Source: Hygrophila difformis
Lineage: Eukaryota; Streptophyta; Magnoliopsida; Lamiales; Acanthaceae
Length of the DNA stretch: 64,000 nucleotides
Reading direction: 5' to 3'
NCBI GenBank assembly: GCA_030278955.1
Contig: JAOANR010000009.1
Span: 42,265,800-42,329,799, forward strand
The position numbers and the translations under genes are program-made. Each line of letters opens with the position of its first letter. Position 1 is the stretch's first letter. Shown here one piece after another: positions 10,467 through 21,894 of this stretch. The notes under the pieces were generated by a model that worked only from the letters and a program-made list of their open reading frames with translations, made no database searches and had not been told where the DNA came from.

Positions 10467-13155
10467 TGAAACTTTTGACAATTTCGTCAACACGAGCTTT
10501 TTCTAAAATATCCCAAGTTAAATTTATTAAAAGAAATGAGTTATGATTCGTGGTAAGGGGTTTAAGGATATATTTCACTTTTTATTACTCGTGTGGGAAA
10601 CTTTGATTTCAGATGGCGCTGTGGACCTCCCCGGCATGAAACTTTTGACAATTTCGTGCCTTGAAGATCTTTGCCATGAAACTTTTGACAAGTTCCCACT
10701 ACATGAGTATTTTCTGAAAAATCATAATCCTGGTTTTCAATTTTATTTAATGAAACCAATTTATGAAGATGGAGTTGGGATTAGGGATATATTTATAGGT
10801 TGTCACGTTTTATTACTCGTGTTAAGAAACTGTGCCCCCGAAAGCGCACGGTGTCAAAAATTGCAGTAATTTATAGTAAGACCGGATCGTTCACTAGAGG
10901 ATGTGCGATAGAAGCAGGGCCCAAGTTGTTTTACTAGATTTTCCACTCGTATTGCTCCAATTGGTTTGAAAAATGATTAATCATCTACTAACTGAATTTA
11001 AACTAAATTACAAAAGCATTTAAATCTATTCTACAAAGTGGGTGAATTTATACTAGAAAGCAAATAAAGTTATTCTAAGAATGCAGTAAATACTATCTGC
11101 AGAAGCAGTGAAAATTTACACTATGCTAGCTATGAAGGTGATTCACAATGTGGACAGAAGGGACAGGAAGAAAAGAATAAAAATTGGACAAGAATTGGAT
11201 AAGGCATAATTAAACTTCCATTTTAATACACAGATCTTTGGTTGGGATAATCCTGTCAGACAGCTAATTCTCATGCTCTCAGTGTTGAGTTCCCTTTGAT
11301 AGACAGGTACTTTCAACATGAGTTTACATGTCCTTAAGACCACAGATTCTAAGATACCACAGATTTGTAACTGCCCTGGCCTGGGTATGTTACTTCATCT
11401 GTGGTGGATAAGCAACACCTGACAAATCATTTATTGACATGCCAAGTACTACTATCATTCTCCCATGTCACACCCAAAGATTCTAGTCAAGCCTGAACTA
11501 TCCCTTAACTATCAATCCTAGTAGCAGTTACACAACTCTCGATACAACCGAGTGACCTCTAATGAAAGCGTTTAAAAGAAAGCGATAAAGAAAGCATTTA
11601 AAATCCTATCACTCGGAGGTTTTGAAGGTCTGACCCTGGTAGTAAATGACAGGCCCCAGTCATGGTGACCGGGTGTGGATCAAGAATTCTCGGCTCTCGG
11701 TGAACTGCTCGCTGTGTTCACTTCCTTCCGAGTGGTTATGAGATTCAAACTAATGAAGCGAACTAATAAATTAGTTCGTTCCGGATGTACTCACTCAGGA
11801 CTCAAAAGTAGGCTTTGGCAGAAGAGGATAGTGGTTGAAAGGAACTCAACCCTATCTTAGAAAATAACCAAGGCCTGAATGTTGTTCCTCCAAGATTATC
11901 TACTACACTGTATTTGAATCCAAGTGGACCCCATCTCGGTGTAATAATTAATCTCGGATTCCCAACAAATAGCAATTTTGGAAAATAATGAATTTGAAAA
12001 CCATCCCTAAACAGGTACTAGACTCTCAATTTAAAACACAGATCCTTTCAGTCTAGATGAGACCTAGTCGCTGACTCTGCTTCTAATTTCCCAAAATCAA
12101 CCCTTGACAGAATATGAACTAGTCATAACTGAGGAATTTATCCCTTACTCAGATCCGGATTTTATAAAGGAGTTTTTGTTGGAAATTTAATATACAATAT
12201 CTGTTTAAAATCTAGACTTCTATTGTCCAAGAGAAGGATCCCAAAATATTATAGACCACATTAATTACATAATAGTAGCATGCATACGGATATAATGAAG
12301 TGTAAAATGAATTGACCCAGAATATACTGGCGGGTCTAGACAGAAAGTGAAACACAAACATGAAGTGATCAGAGGACCAAAGTAATGGCAGAATAATCGG
12401 GTAGATTGCAAACATCTACTGTCCAATTTCCCAATTACTCGGATGGAGCGAATTTAGACAGCTTAGACCCTATAATGGCAGTGTCAATGCCAGTTGGGCC
12501 TCCACTGTCTGTGAATTCAGATAAAAACCTACATGCTTCTTTTATGTAATGATCATTAGTCAGCATTGACAGATGTTGACTGATTCACACTACAGATTAG
12601 AATTTGGGTTTGGAAATTAAGATAAGGAAAAGAAAACTGTATCCGGATAGGAGTCAGCTGAGCAGCTATTATAATCCCGGATGGACGAACCGCCAAGGCT
12701 TCCACTGACTGCTATCCAGACCATGCAAAATAACACTTAGTAACTAATACCCAGAATACGAGCTAGTTTATCCGTGAGGGAATACCCGCCAACATTAGTC
12801 TGATGTATTCTTTACTAATTGTTACACACAATACAGAAAAGACAAGATGGAAATAAAATAAACAAGGCCTTGTATGAGAGACATTGGTTTCTCATGCAAG
12901 GTTATGGAACTAATCCATAATTGATGACCTAAATAATCCCTCCTACCATAATTAATTACAGCCCGGATTATCTGTTTAAGGCATTATGGTTTTGTTTATA
13001 GAAAAATGTTTTAATGACAATTGAACAAACATCCTTTAATCATAACAATTAGTGATTTAATCATTGCTAATTACAATCATTAATCATTAATGACTAGAGG
13101 GTTCAATTAATTAAGTGATGGAAATGGAGAATCAAAATTTCGGCAGCATAACGCC

Positions 13156-13222
13156 TTATATTGCAATTCTGGGATATTACATCTTAATCCGTGGGATTAA
13201 GATGTGAGTGTTTGCAATATAA
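13156..13222. repeat. Two-tier inverted repeat in the LTR
   Basis: The outer arms TTATATTGCAA (13,156-13,166) and TTGCAATATAA (13,212-13,222) are perfect complements. Inside them CATCTTAATCC and GGATTAAGATG pair across a GTG loop. Together they could form a long cruciform or RNA stem. Confidence 0.7.
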
Positions 13223-13289
13223 TAGAGGTTAAGAAATCAGAATTTTTTGGGATTAAATAGAAGAGAGGATTCTATCGAGAACCATAACT

Positions 13290-13815
13290 TGTGTCATGAG
13301 CCTAGACCCGCGACATGGGTACCTCGACAGGTTTTCAGAAATTTGGCAGAGTTTCACCTTGTGTCGCTAGGCAAAAGTGTGTCGCGAGGCGTGGCCTCGC
13401 GACAGGAATCTAGCGATATAGGGTTTTCTGAAAAATTTCAAAGTATTTGGCTCCCAGTCGCTAGTCTGGAAACTGTGTCGCGAGGCGTGGCTCCGCGACA
13501 GGATGTCTAGTGACTGGGTTTTCAAAATATTGACAAGGCATAATTTTCTGTCTCGGAATAAAAGTGTGTCGCGAACCGTGGGTCCGCGACAGGAGTGTTC
13601 CGCGACAGAGGCCATGCAGAAAAATTATGCAAGAGTTTGGCCCTTAGTCGCTAAGCAGGTGTTGTGTCGCGGACCGTGAGTCCAAGACAGGAATGCCTCG
13701 CGACTGAGGATTTTAAGAGTATTAAGCCAGGTGTCCCTAGACACCCTTGTCGCTAAACAACCTTCCTGTCGCTAGACGTGGTCTCGCGACAGGAGGCGGT
13801 TGGCGACAGGGATGG
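13290..13815. repeat. Cluster of GTCGC...GCGAC hairpins, LTR copy A
   Basis: At least five hairpins are present. The best is 13,380-13,390 with 13,394-13,404: perfect 11-bp arms TGTCGCGAGGC with a GTG loop. Others are near 13,476-13,500, 13,565-13,590, 13,662-13,690 and 13,766-13,795. Arms vary in a compensated way (GCGAGG/CCTCGC, GCGGAC/GTCC). The cluster lies in the long R-U5 part of the LTR. Confidence 0.75.
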
Positions 13816-14447
13816 TTCAGGACACAAGTCAGTAAAAGTAGAAATGAACAGTGGCATGCAAACAGCGTGATCTCACCCTATTCCAGATTAAAAAGCTGTT
13901 CTAAGCTAAAATAACCAAACAAAATTTAAAATCTACAAGAACATGCTTGAACATAAATAGACTACTGGAACAGTATTTAAATAAAGCAAAATCCTAGTCT
14001 AGGGTTTGATCACACACAAACATGCACCATTAACCAAAAATAAGAACATATTACATGCTAAACAAGAAATAAGGGTCAAATAACCCAAAAGGAAAGGAAA
14101 GCAGTAAATCCATGGGTTAATAACACCCATTTCATGTTTTTGGGACACATTTTCAGATTAACTTCCCATTTATTAGGTGGGTTTGTTAATCCCCATTAAC
14201 TTGGGCATCACAAACCCTAAATCTAAAATCCATAACCAAAAGAAAGGTTGTGAACAGTGGCTACTTAAGCTATTAAAGGCAAAACAACATTAAAAATAAA
14301 ACTAATCTAAGCTAAGCTAGTGCAAAAATTAAATAATACAAAAAAAAGAAAACTAATACTAAACTAAGAACTACCTAGAGAGAATCTTGATTCTGTCTTC
14401 AAGAATGGAAAAAAATTTCTAACCCCCGAGCACATAGGGATCACCAC

Positions 14448-14457
14448 ATATTTATAG
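14448..14457 (-). promoter_or_regulatory. TATA box of the Athila-like LTR
   Basis: The minus strand reads CCTCTATAAATATG here, a strong plant TATA context, about 780 bp from the LTR start. It implies U3 at 15,232 to about 14,420 and a very long R-U5. No transcript evidence is available. Confidence 0.5.
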
Positions 14458-14499
14458 AGGTGAAACCCTAGGCCCATGGGCCTTGATCTGAGGCCCAAG

Positions 14500-14880
14500 T
14501 CTGTCGCAAGGCTCACACACATTACAACTCCTGGCGCGGCATCACGCGGTGTGGCGCGGAACTAGGTTGCATGTTGCAAGACTTCACGCCCTGTCTTGAG
14601 GCTCTCTGGATCAGGTCTTGATTCTGTGTCGCTAGCCATACTCCTGTCGCGAAACCATGGATCGCGCCACGAGGCTAGCGACAGGAGTCTAGGGACAGTT
14701 TCTTCTTCATCATGCTGGTGTGGCGCGGAACCCTCCTATGTCGCTAGACCATGGTTCGCGCCATGGGGCTAGCGACAGGATGTTCCAGGATTGGCCTTCT
14801 CTTCAGTTGGGTTGCTGTGTCGCTAGCCTGCCCCTAGTCGCGGGGCCATGCTTAGCGCCAGGATGCCAGTCTCGCGACTG
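14500..14880. repeat. Cluster of GTCGC...GCGAC hairpins, LTR copy B
   Basis: Paired GTCGCTAG / CTAGCGAC arms, often with CCATGG between them, occur at about 14,628-14,690, 14,740-14,780 and 14,818-14,870. They lie just upstream of the LTR TATA box on the minus strand. Confidence 0.7.
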
Positions 14881-15232
14881 GTTATCTCTTATTGGGCCTG
14901 ATGGGCCGGAACATGTATTTTTGTGGGTTTTTCTTTCTCTTTCCCCATCTTTTTGTATTTTGTGGGCTTGTTTTATTCTTTTGCCCATCTTTTTCGTTCC
15001 TTTTTCTTTTCTTTTCTTTTTCTTATCATTTTTTTTTGGATTTTTCTAACATAAGTGTGTAATAAAATTACATATTTATACATTTTTCATACCAGCTCAA
15101 TATTTTTACAATTATGCATAAATCAGTCCAATTCAACTGCTTTCTTATTTAATATAAGATTGGAATGCGAAAAAATGCCCGTTTTAGACACGGAAATGGA
15201 TTGAAAATAATGGTCATTTCTGGCCATTATCA

Positions 15233-15246
15233 ACATCCTCACATTT
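15233..15246 (-). other. Terminal polypurine tract of unit 2
   Basis: The minus strand reads AAATGTGAGGATGT directly before the LTR start TGATAATGG. It is the expected plus-strand primer site at the 3' end of the unit 2 internal region. The 73 bases beyond it, up to 15,319, are 3' untranslated sequence that must also precede base 1 outside the window. Confidence 0.7.
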
Positions 15247-16867
15247 AATACTGATCGTCCCCGAGCAGTCAGAGTCAATGTTCTAGAGAACACGGACTCT
15301 GCATATTCAATTCATTTTCGTGGCTTCATAAATCACATTCTTTTTGGATTGGGATAAGACAATAAAAAACTACAAGTGTTAAATCCCCTTGATTGCAATG
15401 TTTAATGAAATGATACTTGCTCACTACATCGGGCCTACAAATCAAACATTATTATCAACCCTTCATGAATATCATGTTTGAAAAATGCAAGGATTAAGAA
15501 TCAGAATTAAGGTATGACACGAACATAATTAATAAAATAGAGCCTCACATATAAGAGAATCGGAAAATTCACTCACTCTCAATGGGGTTTAATCAGTGAA
15601 CACTCAAAATCAGATTCGATTAAATTATCCCATAAGCTTGCAATCAGACCAACTCGCCACCGGCTCACTTCCTCAAATCGAGATCATGAGGTCTTATTCA
15701 AGGGTTATAACGGGGCATACGGTTGTAACATTTGGTAGGAAAGGGAAATTATTGGGCTAAGGAGTGGCAGGAATTAATTCTATCATAATATGACATATTT
15801 TTATTTAAAGATTTATGATCATCGATATTTCTTCTTTCTTTTGCTTTTCTTTTGCATGATATTAGACTAAGTCTAATTTGCTTTGTCATTTGCAATTCAA
15901 AATTTTTTTTTTTTGAATCGGTTCTTTGAATCCGATTTGTGCTTTTTTCCGGTGATCATAAATTCAATGCCTTGATAAAATTTATTCTTGCACACTTGGG
16001 TTTGATATATTTGGTCTTTTTATAGGGCTTGGAAAAATATAGAGGGCTTCAAAGAAAAATTAGGCTTAAAGGCTCAAATTGGTTAATCCTAAAGGGAAAA
16101 TATTTTTGGGTTTGGATTTCAAACGAAGGCCAAAAATTTTGGTTTTCTAAGTGCCTCGATCATATGCTCGATTTCGGGAGTATGGCATGGTCTTGAATCG
16201 TTCCCAATTGCAAGTTCTAGTTTCCTTTAATCAAAATGATTCACACATCAAAGAAAATAAATGAGTAAAAGTGACTGATGGCTCAAATCTCACAAGGTTG
16301 GATTGATTCATGTCATACAGTATTCTCAAATTTAATCAAAGCTTAATCCCAACGCTTTATTCAATCAAAATTTCTAACATGCAGATTTATTACCCAATAA
16401 GCTGATCGCATCATTAAATTTTTATAGCTCAAAACCTTAGGAATTCATGTCATGCATGTTCTCAATTATATTATCCCAATTTTAAAAGTTTGAAAATTTA
16501 ATCACAAGCCTAAATTCAACATGTGAATTTAGAGCAGGTTTATGCACATTTTTGCTGGTTATTAAAGCAGTAAAGATGCACTGCTGACATACGGAGTATG
16601 TCAACAGCATATTTTTGGCCTGACAGTCACTTATTCATCTTGGACTGTCAGACATCTTTTCAAGAGGAAAACAAATAAAAATTGTTTGCAGATCTCAAAG
16701 CTTGAGTTCCATTCGTGGAAAGCAATAAATTGCATCAATTACAAGAGATTCTTATGCAGTTAGTACGAACCTGCACACAAAAGAAGAAATCCCTTATGTG
16801 ATGCCTACACTAAAGCTTAAAAAGAAATAAAGCATACTAGGATTCATTCCTCTTCCACTCTTCTCTC

Positions 16868-18610
16868 TCAGAACATGTATCTACTCCAGTGGACGAAACT
16901 TGTCAAGTGACATCGCAGACACCAGCCATTGTGGTCCCTCAGGGGTTCATGCATCCTTGTGCAGTAGACCTGGGGTGGTTGGCCTGCAAATAAGTAGGGA
17001 GTGCTGGTGGATGTGTAGTTCAAGACTGATCTGTCAGTCACCATTCTCTCTATCATTGTGATCCCCTGGAGAACCTGGCTTTCGTCTAGCTTGCTCATCA
17101 ACATCAGTCCACGTGTGAAGATTGATGCCTTGTGATTGTCCTCAATACCTGGCCGCAGTAGTTCACAGGCTTGCTCCTCATCCCCTTCTACAAATGCTAG
17201 GAGTGCTGGAACGATTTGAAGGTTGAAATTTCCTGCATCCACGCATGTTTGCAGGAAATCCTCCTTTTGCCTTCAAATTCTTTGCTGCCACATCTTTACA
17301 GTAGACGTGTCCAGCTCACATCGCTTGTACACGATGGTGAGGTTCCCTGCATCTCTGAGCTTTTTGCACATTTCCTGCGCAATGAAAACTTCCCTGATTT
17401 CATCCTCTCCTATTCGAGAGAGGATTTCTCCTAGAAGCTCCAGTGGTAAGTCTAGCAGCTGGGTTCCTTCGGGTTCAGGATCTGGGATTTGAGGAAGGAT
17501 GCCCCTGAAGAGATAAGAAGTGGTAAATCCAATTTTTATAATTTCCTCAGAGATTTTTCAAGTTTGGAAACCAACATCCTCACATTTAGAGCTTTGCTCT
17601 AGATGTGAGGTTATTAAATATCCGACTTGAATTTAGTATAAAGCATAGGTAGAATAAATTTTTGAAGAGATAGGGGTCATTGGGCCCCTATATGTTTTTA
17701 ATGGGCCATCAAGCCCAAAAGTTCGATTTTCCAATATTATTAAACAAGTGCGAGACACTTGTTGGAAATGGAATGAGATGGATGGATGGATGGGGCGAAA
17801 TGCTCGAATTTTGAAGTGTGCAGTGGATGCGTGGCGAAATGGATTTGCTATTCTCGAATTGCTTGGACTATCTTGGACAGTTAAAACATTCCCAAAATTT
17901 GCAAACACTATTTTTAATTTTTAAAAGGTTGACTTGTTTTATTTAAGGAAAGTGGGATGTGAGTGGTCCCATTTTGGATTTTTGAAAAGGATAGCAGTTG
18001 GGTGACAAAAATACTGCTATTTACTCACACTACAGTTCTATTGGGAACAGAAACATAAGTCAAATAATAAACCCATCAACTATTTTTGTCTTTTTCCAAA
18101 AGGTCACTTTTATTAAAAAGTGGAAGTCTCTCATTGGGTGTTTGTACTATGTTTCCATAAGCAAACAAACATTTATTCACATAAGATTTTAACATGTGGA
18201 AACAAATATGCCAAAAAGATCTTCCACTTGAATGCTTCAAACCAAATCTTCAAGATCAGGTAAACTGATAACATCATGGTGTTCATAACATCACCCTAAT
18301 GTTCATCAGCTTCCCCTCTCTAGTTTCAAACTTCAAACTTAAAATTTTGACCCTTAACAGTTTTTAAGACAGTTTTTGAGGATTCCAAAAAGATCTCAAA
18401 ACAGTGCTCAAAACCGAGAGCACCCAAAATCCCAAAAACAGAAAACAAAAGTGCATAGAAACCACATTCAACCCAAAAATAAGAAAATGAAGCAAAAGAG
18501 TTCGACAGAGGCCATGAACAGGTGGAAGGAGTGGGTTTCTACCCTGCCTTCCTTCGTTCGGGTTTGGGTAACGGTCCCAGGTTTGGAAAGATCCTTAGCA
18601 ACCTATCCAT
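16868..18610 (-). pseudogene. Second F-box gene copy, inactivated
   Basis: This is the unit 2 counterpart of the F-box gene (exon 1 from 18,610, exon 2 from about 17,508). Splice sites, start and TATA box are retained. A CGA-to-TGA change at 17,275-17,273 stops translation after the F-box. A 30-nt deletion removes ten codons near 17,000. The normal stop is mutated (TGA to TGT), so the frame runs 15 codons further. The CGA-to-TGA change is the transition expected from deamination of a methylated CpG. Confidence 0.75.
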
Positions 18611-19640
18611 GGTGTCCCCTTGAGAATGGATGGGTTGGTGCAAAGAACACGGTGGTGTTCGTTCGGGAGAGTAGAGAGTGAGAAGGGGAAGTTGGAGAGT
18701 TGAATGAAGCAAAAGACGAGAGTGCAGGGAGAAGACGGGTGAGGGAGGGGGTATAAATACTGAAAAAGCTGGTCGCGGAACCCCAGACCATGTCGCGGAA
18801 CAAGGTTTCACGACCAGTGCCTAGCGACATTAGACATGTCGCGGAATTGGAATCCGGTCGCGAGGCCTTGCCTCGCGACAGGGGTATCGCGACCGAGTTC
18901 AGTAAAGGAATAAAGTCAACGGGGAAACGTGTCACGGAATAGAAGGCCGGTCGCGAGGCCATACCCCGCGACAGGGGTTCCGCGACAGCGACAGAGGGAG
19001 TTAGAGACAGATGAGAGTGTGTCGCTAGCCAGGCCTAGTCGCGGGGCATTGCTTCGCGACACGGTTCTGGTCCGCGACAGAGGTCTCACTGTATTTAGAG
19101 AGTTGTGTCACTATCCTTCTTCTGGCGTTAGACGTGGTCTCGCGACACAGAAGGGGTTTAGCGACACAAAATTTTGAATTTCCAAATTTTCTTAAACTGG
19201 GCCCGAGTGTGATGTTGGGCTTGAGTTCATTTTATTTGATTTGGGTCTGAACAAATTCAGTCCAAATAAATTCAAAATGCTGGGCTGAAATTTAAAGAAA
19301 GATCCACTTGCATAAATTAGGTTGGGTTAATTCCATTCGTTTGCAAAAATTATTCCGTATTTAAATTGCTTTAACTTCCGGAAATATTTTCTTAAATTCA
19401 TGGAATTAATCCAACCAAGAACCTGGTTTTCCGTGTTATTTTTCTACTCCTTCTTTTTGATGGTTCCGAACTTTCTGCAAGACAGATAAATAAAACGCAT
19501 TAGATTTTCTCCGAATATCAACATCCTCACATTTAGAGTCTTAGTACTCTAAATGTTTAATTGATTTTTGGGTACTTTCTTGTTATGAAATAATATACTA
19601 TATATATGAAATGAAATTTTTGTGTTTTTAATGATGTTTC

Positions 19641-21538
19641 TTATTGGGTGTAAGCCAGGTCTGCCACGGCTTGGCTTTCTTTATCCGGATCGAACTGTCC
19701 GATGTACTCCTTCAATCGTTGTCCATTCACCACTATGCTGCCTTTGTCAGTTCGGATCCTGACGGCTCCATTTTCAAACACTTCTAGCACTTCATGTGGT
19801 CCTTCCCATCTGGATTTGAGCTTTCCGGGGAATAGCTTCAACCTAGAATTGAATAATAACACGTTTTGACCAACATAAAAATGTTTAGGCTTAATCCTGC
19901 GATCGCGCAACTTCTGGGTCTGCTCCTTATAAATGCGAGAGCTTTCATAAGCTAGCGCTCTTATTTCCTCAATTTCATTGAGGTCCAACTTACGTTTGCT
20001 CTGAGCAACTTTCGGATCGAAGTTGAGCGTCTTAACGGCCCAGTAAGCTTTATGCTCTAGCTCTACAGGCAAATGACAGGCTTTTCCGAAGATAAGCCTA
20101 TATGGAGACATCCCAATGGGAGTCTTATATGCTGTGCGGTATGCCCATAGAGCATCGTTGAGCTTACGTGCCCAATCCTTATGGGTTATCCCGACAGTGG
20201 CTTCGAGTATGTGTTTGATTTCGCGATTGGATACTTCGACTTGACCACTAGTCTGGGGATGATAAGGCGTGCCTATCTTATGGAGGATCCCATTTTTACT
20301 CATTAAAGTTTCGAAAGCTTTATTAATAAGTGTGTTCCTCCATCAGATATCACCACCCTAGGTACGCCAAATTTACTGAAAATGTTGTTCTTGAGGAACT
20401 TGATGACTTGGCTACCATCATTGGTCGGTAATGCGACAGCCTCGACCCATTTGGACACGTAATCGACAGCTACCAAGATATAGTAGTTTCCACCAGATGG
20501 TGGGAACGGTCCCATGAAGTCAATGCCCCATACATCGAAAATCTCAAGTGTGAGAATTCCCATTTGAAGCATCTCATCCCTCTTGGAGATGTTTCCTAAT
20601 CTTTGGCATTTGTCGCAACCTTTCACAAATGTCCTGCAATCCTCGTAGATGTGAGGACAATAAAATCCACATTCGAGGACCTTGTGGGCCGTTCGAGCGA
20701 GACCATGGTGACCTCCATATTCTGATTCATGGCATTTTCTGACAATGTGATAGGCTTCATGCTCGGTCACACATCGCCTGATTATTGAATCGACGCAGTG
20801 TTTGAAGAGATAAGGTTCTTCCCAGAAGTAATTTAATACATCTCGGTTGAACTTATTCTTCTGATGATAGTTCAAAAACTGTGGGGTTATTCCGCACGCC
20901 AAGAAGTTAGCGATGTCGGAAAACCATGGACATGCTTGATTGTGCAGATGCAATGCGCACAACTGTTCGTCCGGGAACTCTTCATTGACGGCTTTTTCCT
21001 TTTTATCATTTTCTAATCGAGATAAGTGGTCAGCAGCACCATTATCTCGACCTCGCCTCTCTTTTATTATGATGTCGAATTCTTGCAACAGAAGTACCCA
21101 CCTGATTAATCGAGGTTTTGCATCTTGTTTGCTAAACAAGTATCTCAGTGCAGAATGATCCGTGTACACTATAGTCTTCGTACCTATCAGATACTGTATG
21201 AATTTGTCAAATGCGAAGACTACAGCATACATCTCTTTCTCCGTTATGGTGTAGTTGACTTGGGCCTCATTCAGGGCATGACTTGCGTAATGAGTTACGC
21301 AATGTCTCCCATCCTTATGTTGCCCGAGTACGGCGAGATCACTAGCATCGCACATTACCTCGAAAGGTATTGACCAATCGGGTGGTTGCACTATCGGTGC
21401 AGAAACCAATATCTTCTTGAGCGTGTCAAAGGCTTGGACACACGTTTCATTTATTAAGAAAGAATTTTCTTTACAAAGCTGATTAGTGAGCGGCTTGGCA
21501 ATTTTAGAGAAATCCTTAATGAATCTCCGGTAAAAACC
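19641..21538 (-). pseudogene. Athila pol remnant of unit 2 (RT end, RNase H, integrase)
   Basis: The segments 21,409-20,303 and 20,303-19,641 keep RNase H and integrase and lack gag, protease and most of RT. The integrase frameshift is at the same place as in unit 1. The C terminus reads ten codons further because of a difference at the unit 1 stop. It is truncated at 21,538 by the internal deletion. Confidence 0.85.
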
Positions 21539-21894
21539 TGATGGTTATCTCTTATTAGGCCTGATGGGCCGGAACATGTATTTTTGTGGGTTTTTCTTTC
21601 TCTTTCCCCATCTTTTTGTATTTTGTGGGCTTGTTTTATTCTTTTGCCCATCTTTTTCGTTCCTTTTTCTTTTCTTTTCTTTTTCTCATCATTTTTTTTG
21701 GATTTTTCTAACATAAGTGTGTAATAAAATTACATATTTATGCATTTTTCATACCAGCTCAATATTTTTACAATTATGCATAAATCAGTCCAATTCAACT
21801 GCTTTCTTATTTAATATAAGACTGGAATGCGATCAAATGCCCGTTTTAGACACTGAAATGGATTGAAAATAATGGTCATTTCTGGCCATTATCA
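21539..21894 (-). repeat. Truncated outer LTR of unit 2
   Basis: It matches 14,879-15,232 and ends in the same TGATAATGG (minus strand) terminus. The remaining 4.4 kb of this LTR was deleted together with the internal region. The next base begins CACTA transposase sequence, so 21,894/21,895 is the insertion boundary. Confidence 0.8.

Larger units (their letters stand above)
1..15232 (-). mobile_element. Athila-like Ty3/gypsy LTR retrotransposon, unit 1 (left end outside window)
   Basis: Read on the minus strand the order is 5' LTR (15,232-10,467), primer binding site (10,466-10,448), gag (10,159-8,552), protease-RT-RNase H-integrase (8,548-4,371), then a long 3' region down to base 1. The 3' LTR must lie to the left, outside the window. 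Assignment to Athila rests on the PBS, the RT active site FMDD followed by FSVYG, the RNase H ending in DHLSRLE, and a long non-pol 3' region, which in Athila usually holds an env-like ORF. Here that place is taken by an F-box gene. gag-pol contains stops and a frameshift, so this copy cannot be autonomous. Bases 1-6,238 recur at 15,320-21,538 with roughly 1% differences. Confidence 0.85.
10467..15232 (-). repeat. Athila-like LTR shared by both tandem units (4,766 bp)
   Basis: Read on the minus strand it starts TGATAATGGCC directly after a polypurine tract (15,246-15,233) and ends in CA directly before the PBS at 10,466, so it has TG...CA ends. It is the 5' LTR of unit 1 and the 3' LTR of unit 2. 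Its first 354 bp recur at 21,541-21,894, which fixes the outer edge. The length is large for Athila, where LTRs of 1-2 kb are usual, so old insertions inside are possible. Part of it (about 10,810-11,610) is related to a reversed fragment at 30,950-31,665. It contains a TATA box, GC-rich hairpins and no credible coding sequence. Confidence 0.7.
15233..21894 (-). mobile_element. Athila-like retrotransposon, unit 2 (internally deleted)
   Basis: It shares the LTR ending at 15,232 as its 3' LTR. From 15,320 it matches bases 1-6,238 almost exactly (offset 15,319, then 15,300). At 21,538/21,542 it jumps from mid-RT to a point in the LTR equivalent to 14,879, with a 3-nt filler. This removes 8,640 bp: gag, PBS and most of the right LTR. 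The structure LTR-internal-LTR-internal-LTR is the known outcome of unequal recombination between LTR elements. Confidence 0.8.
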
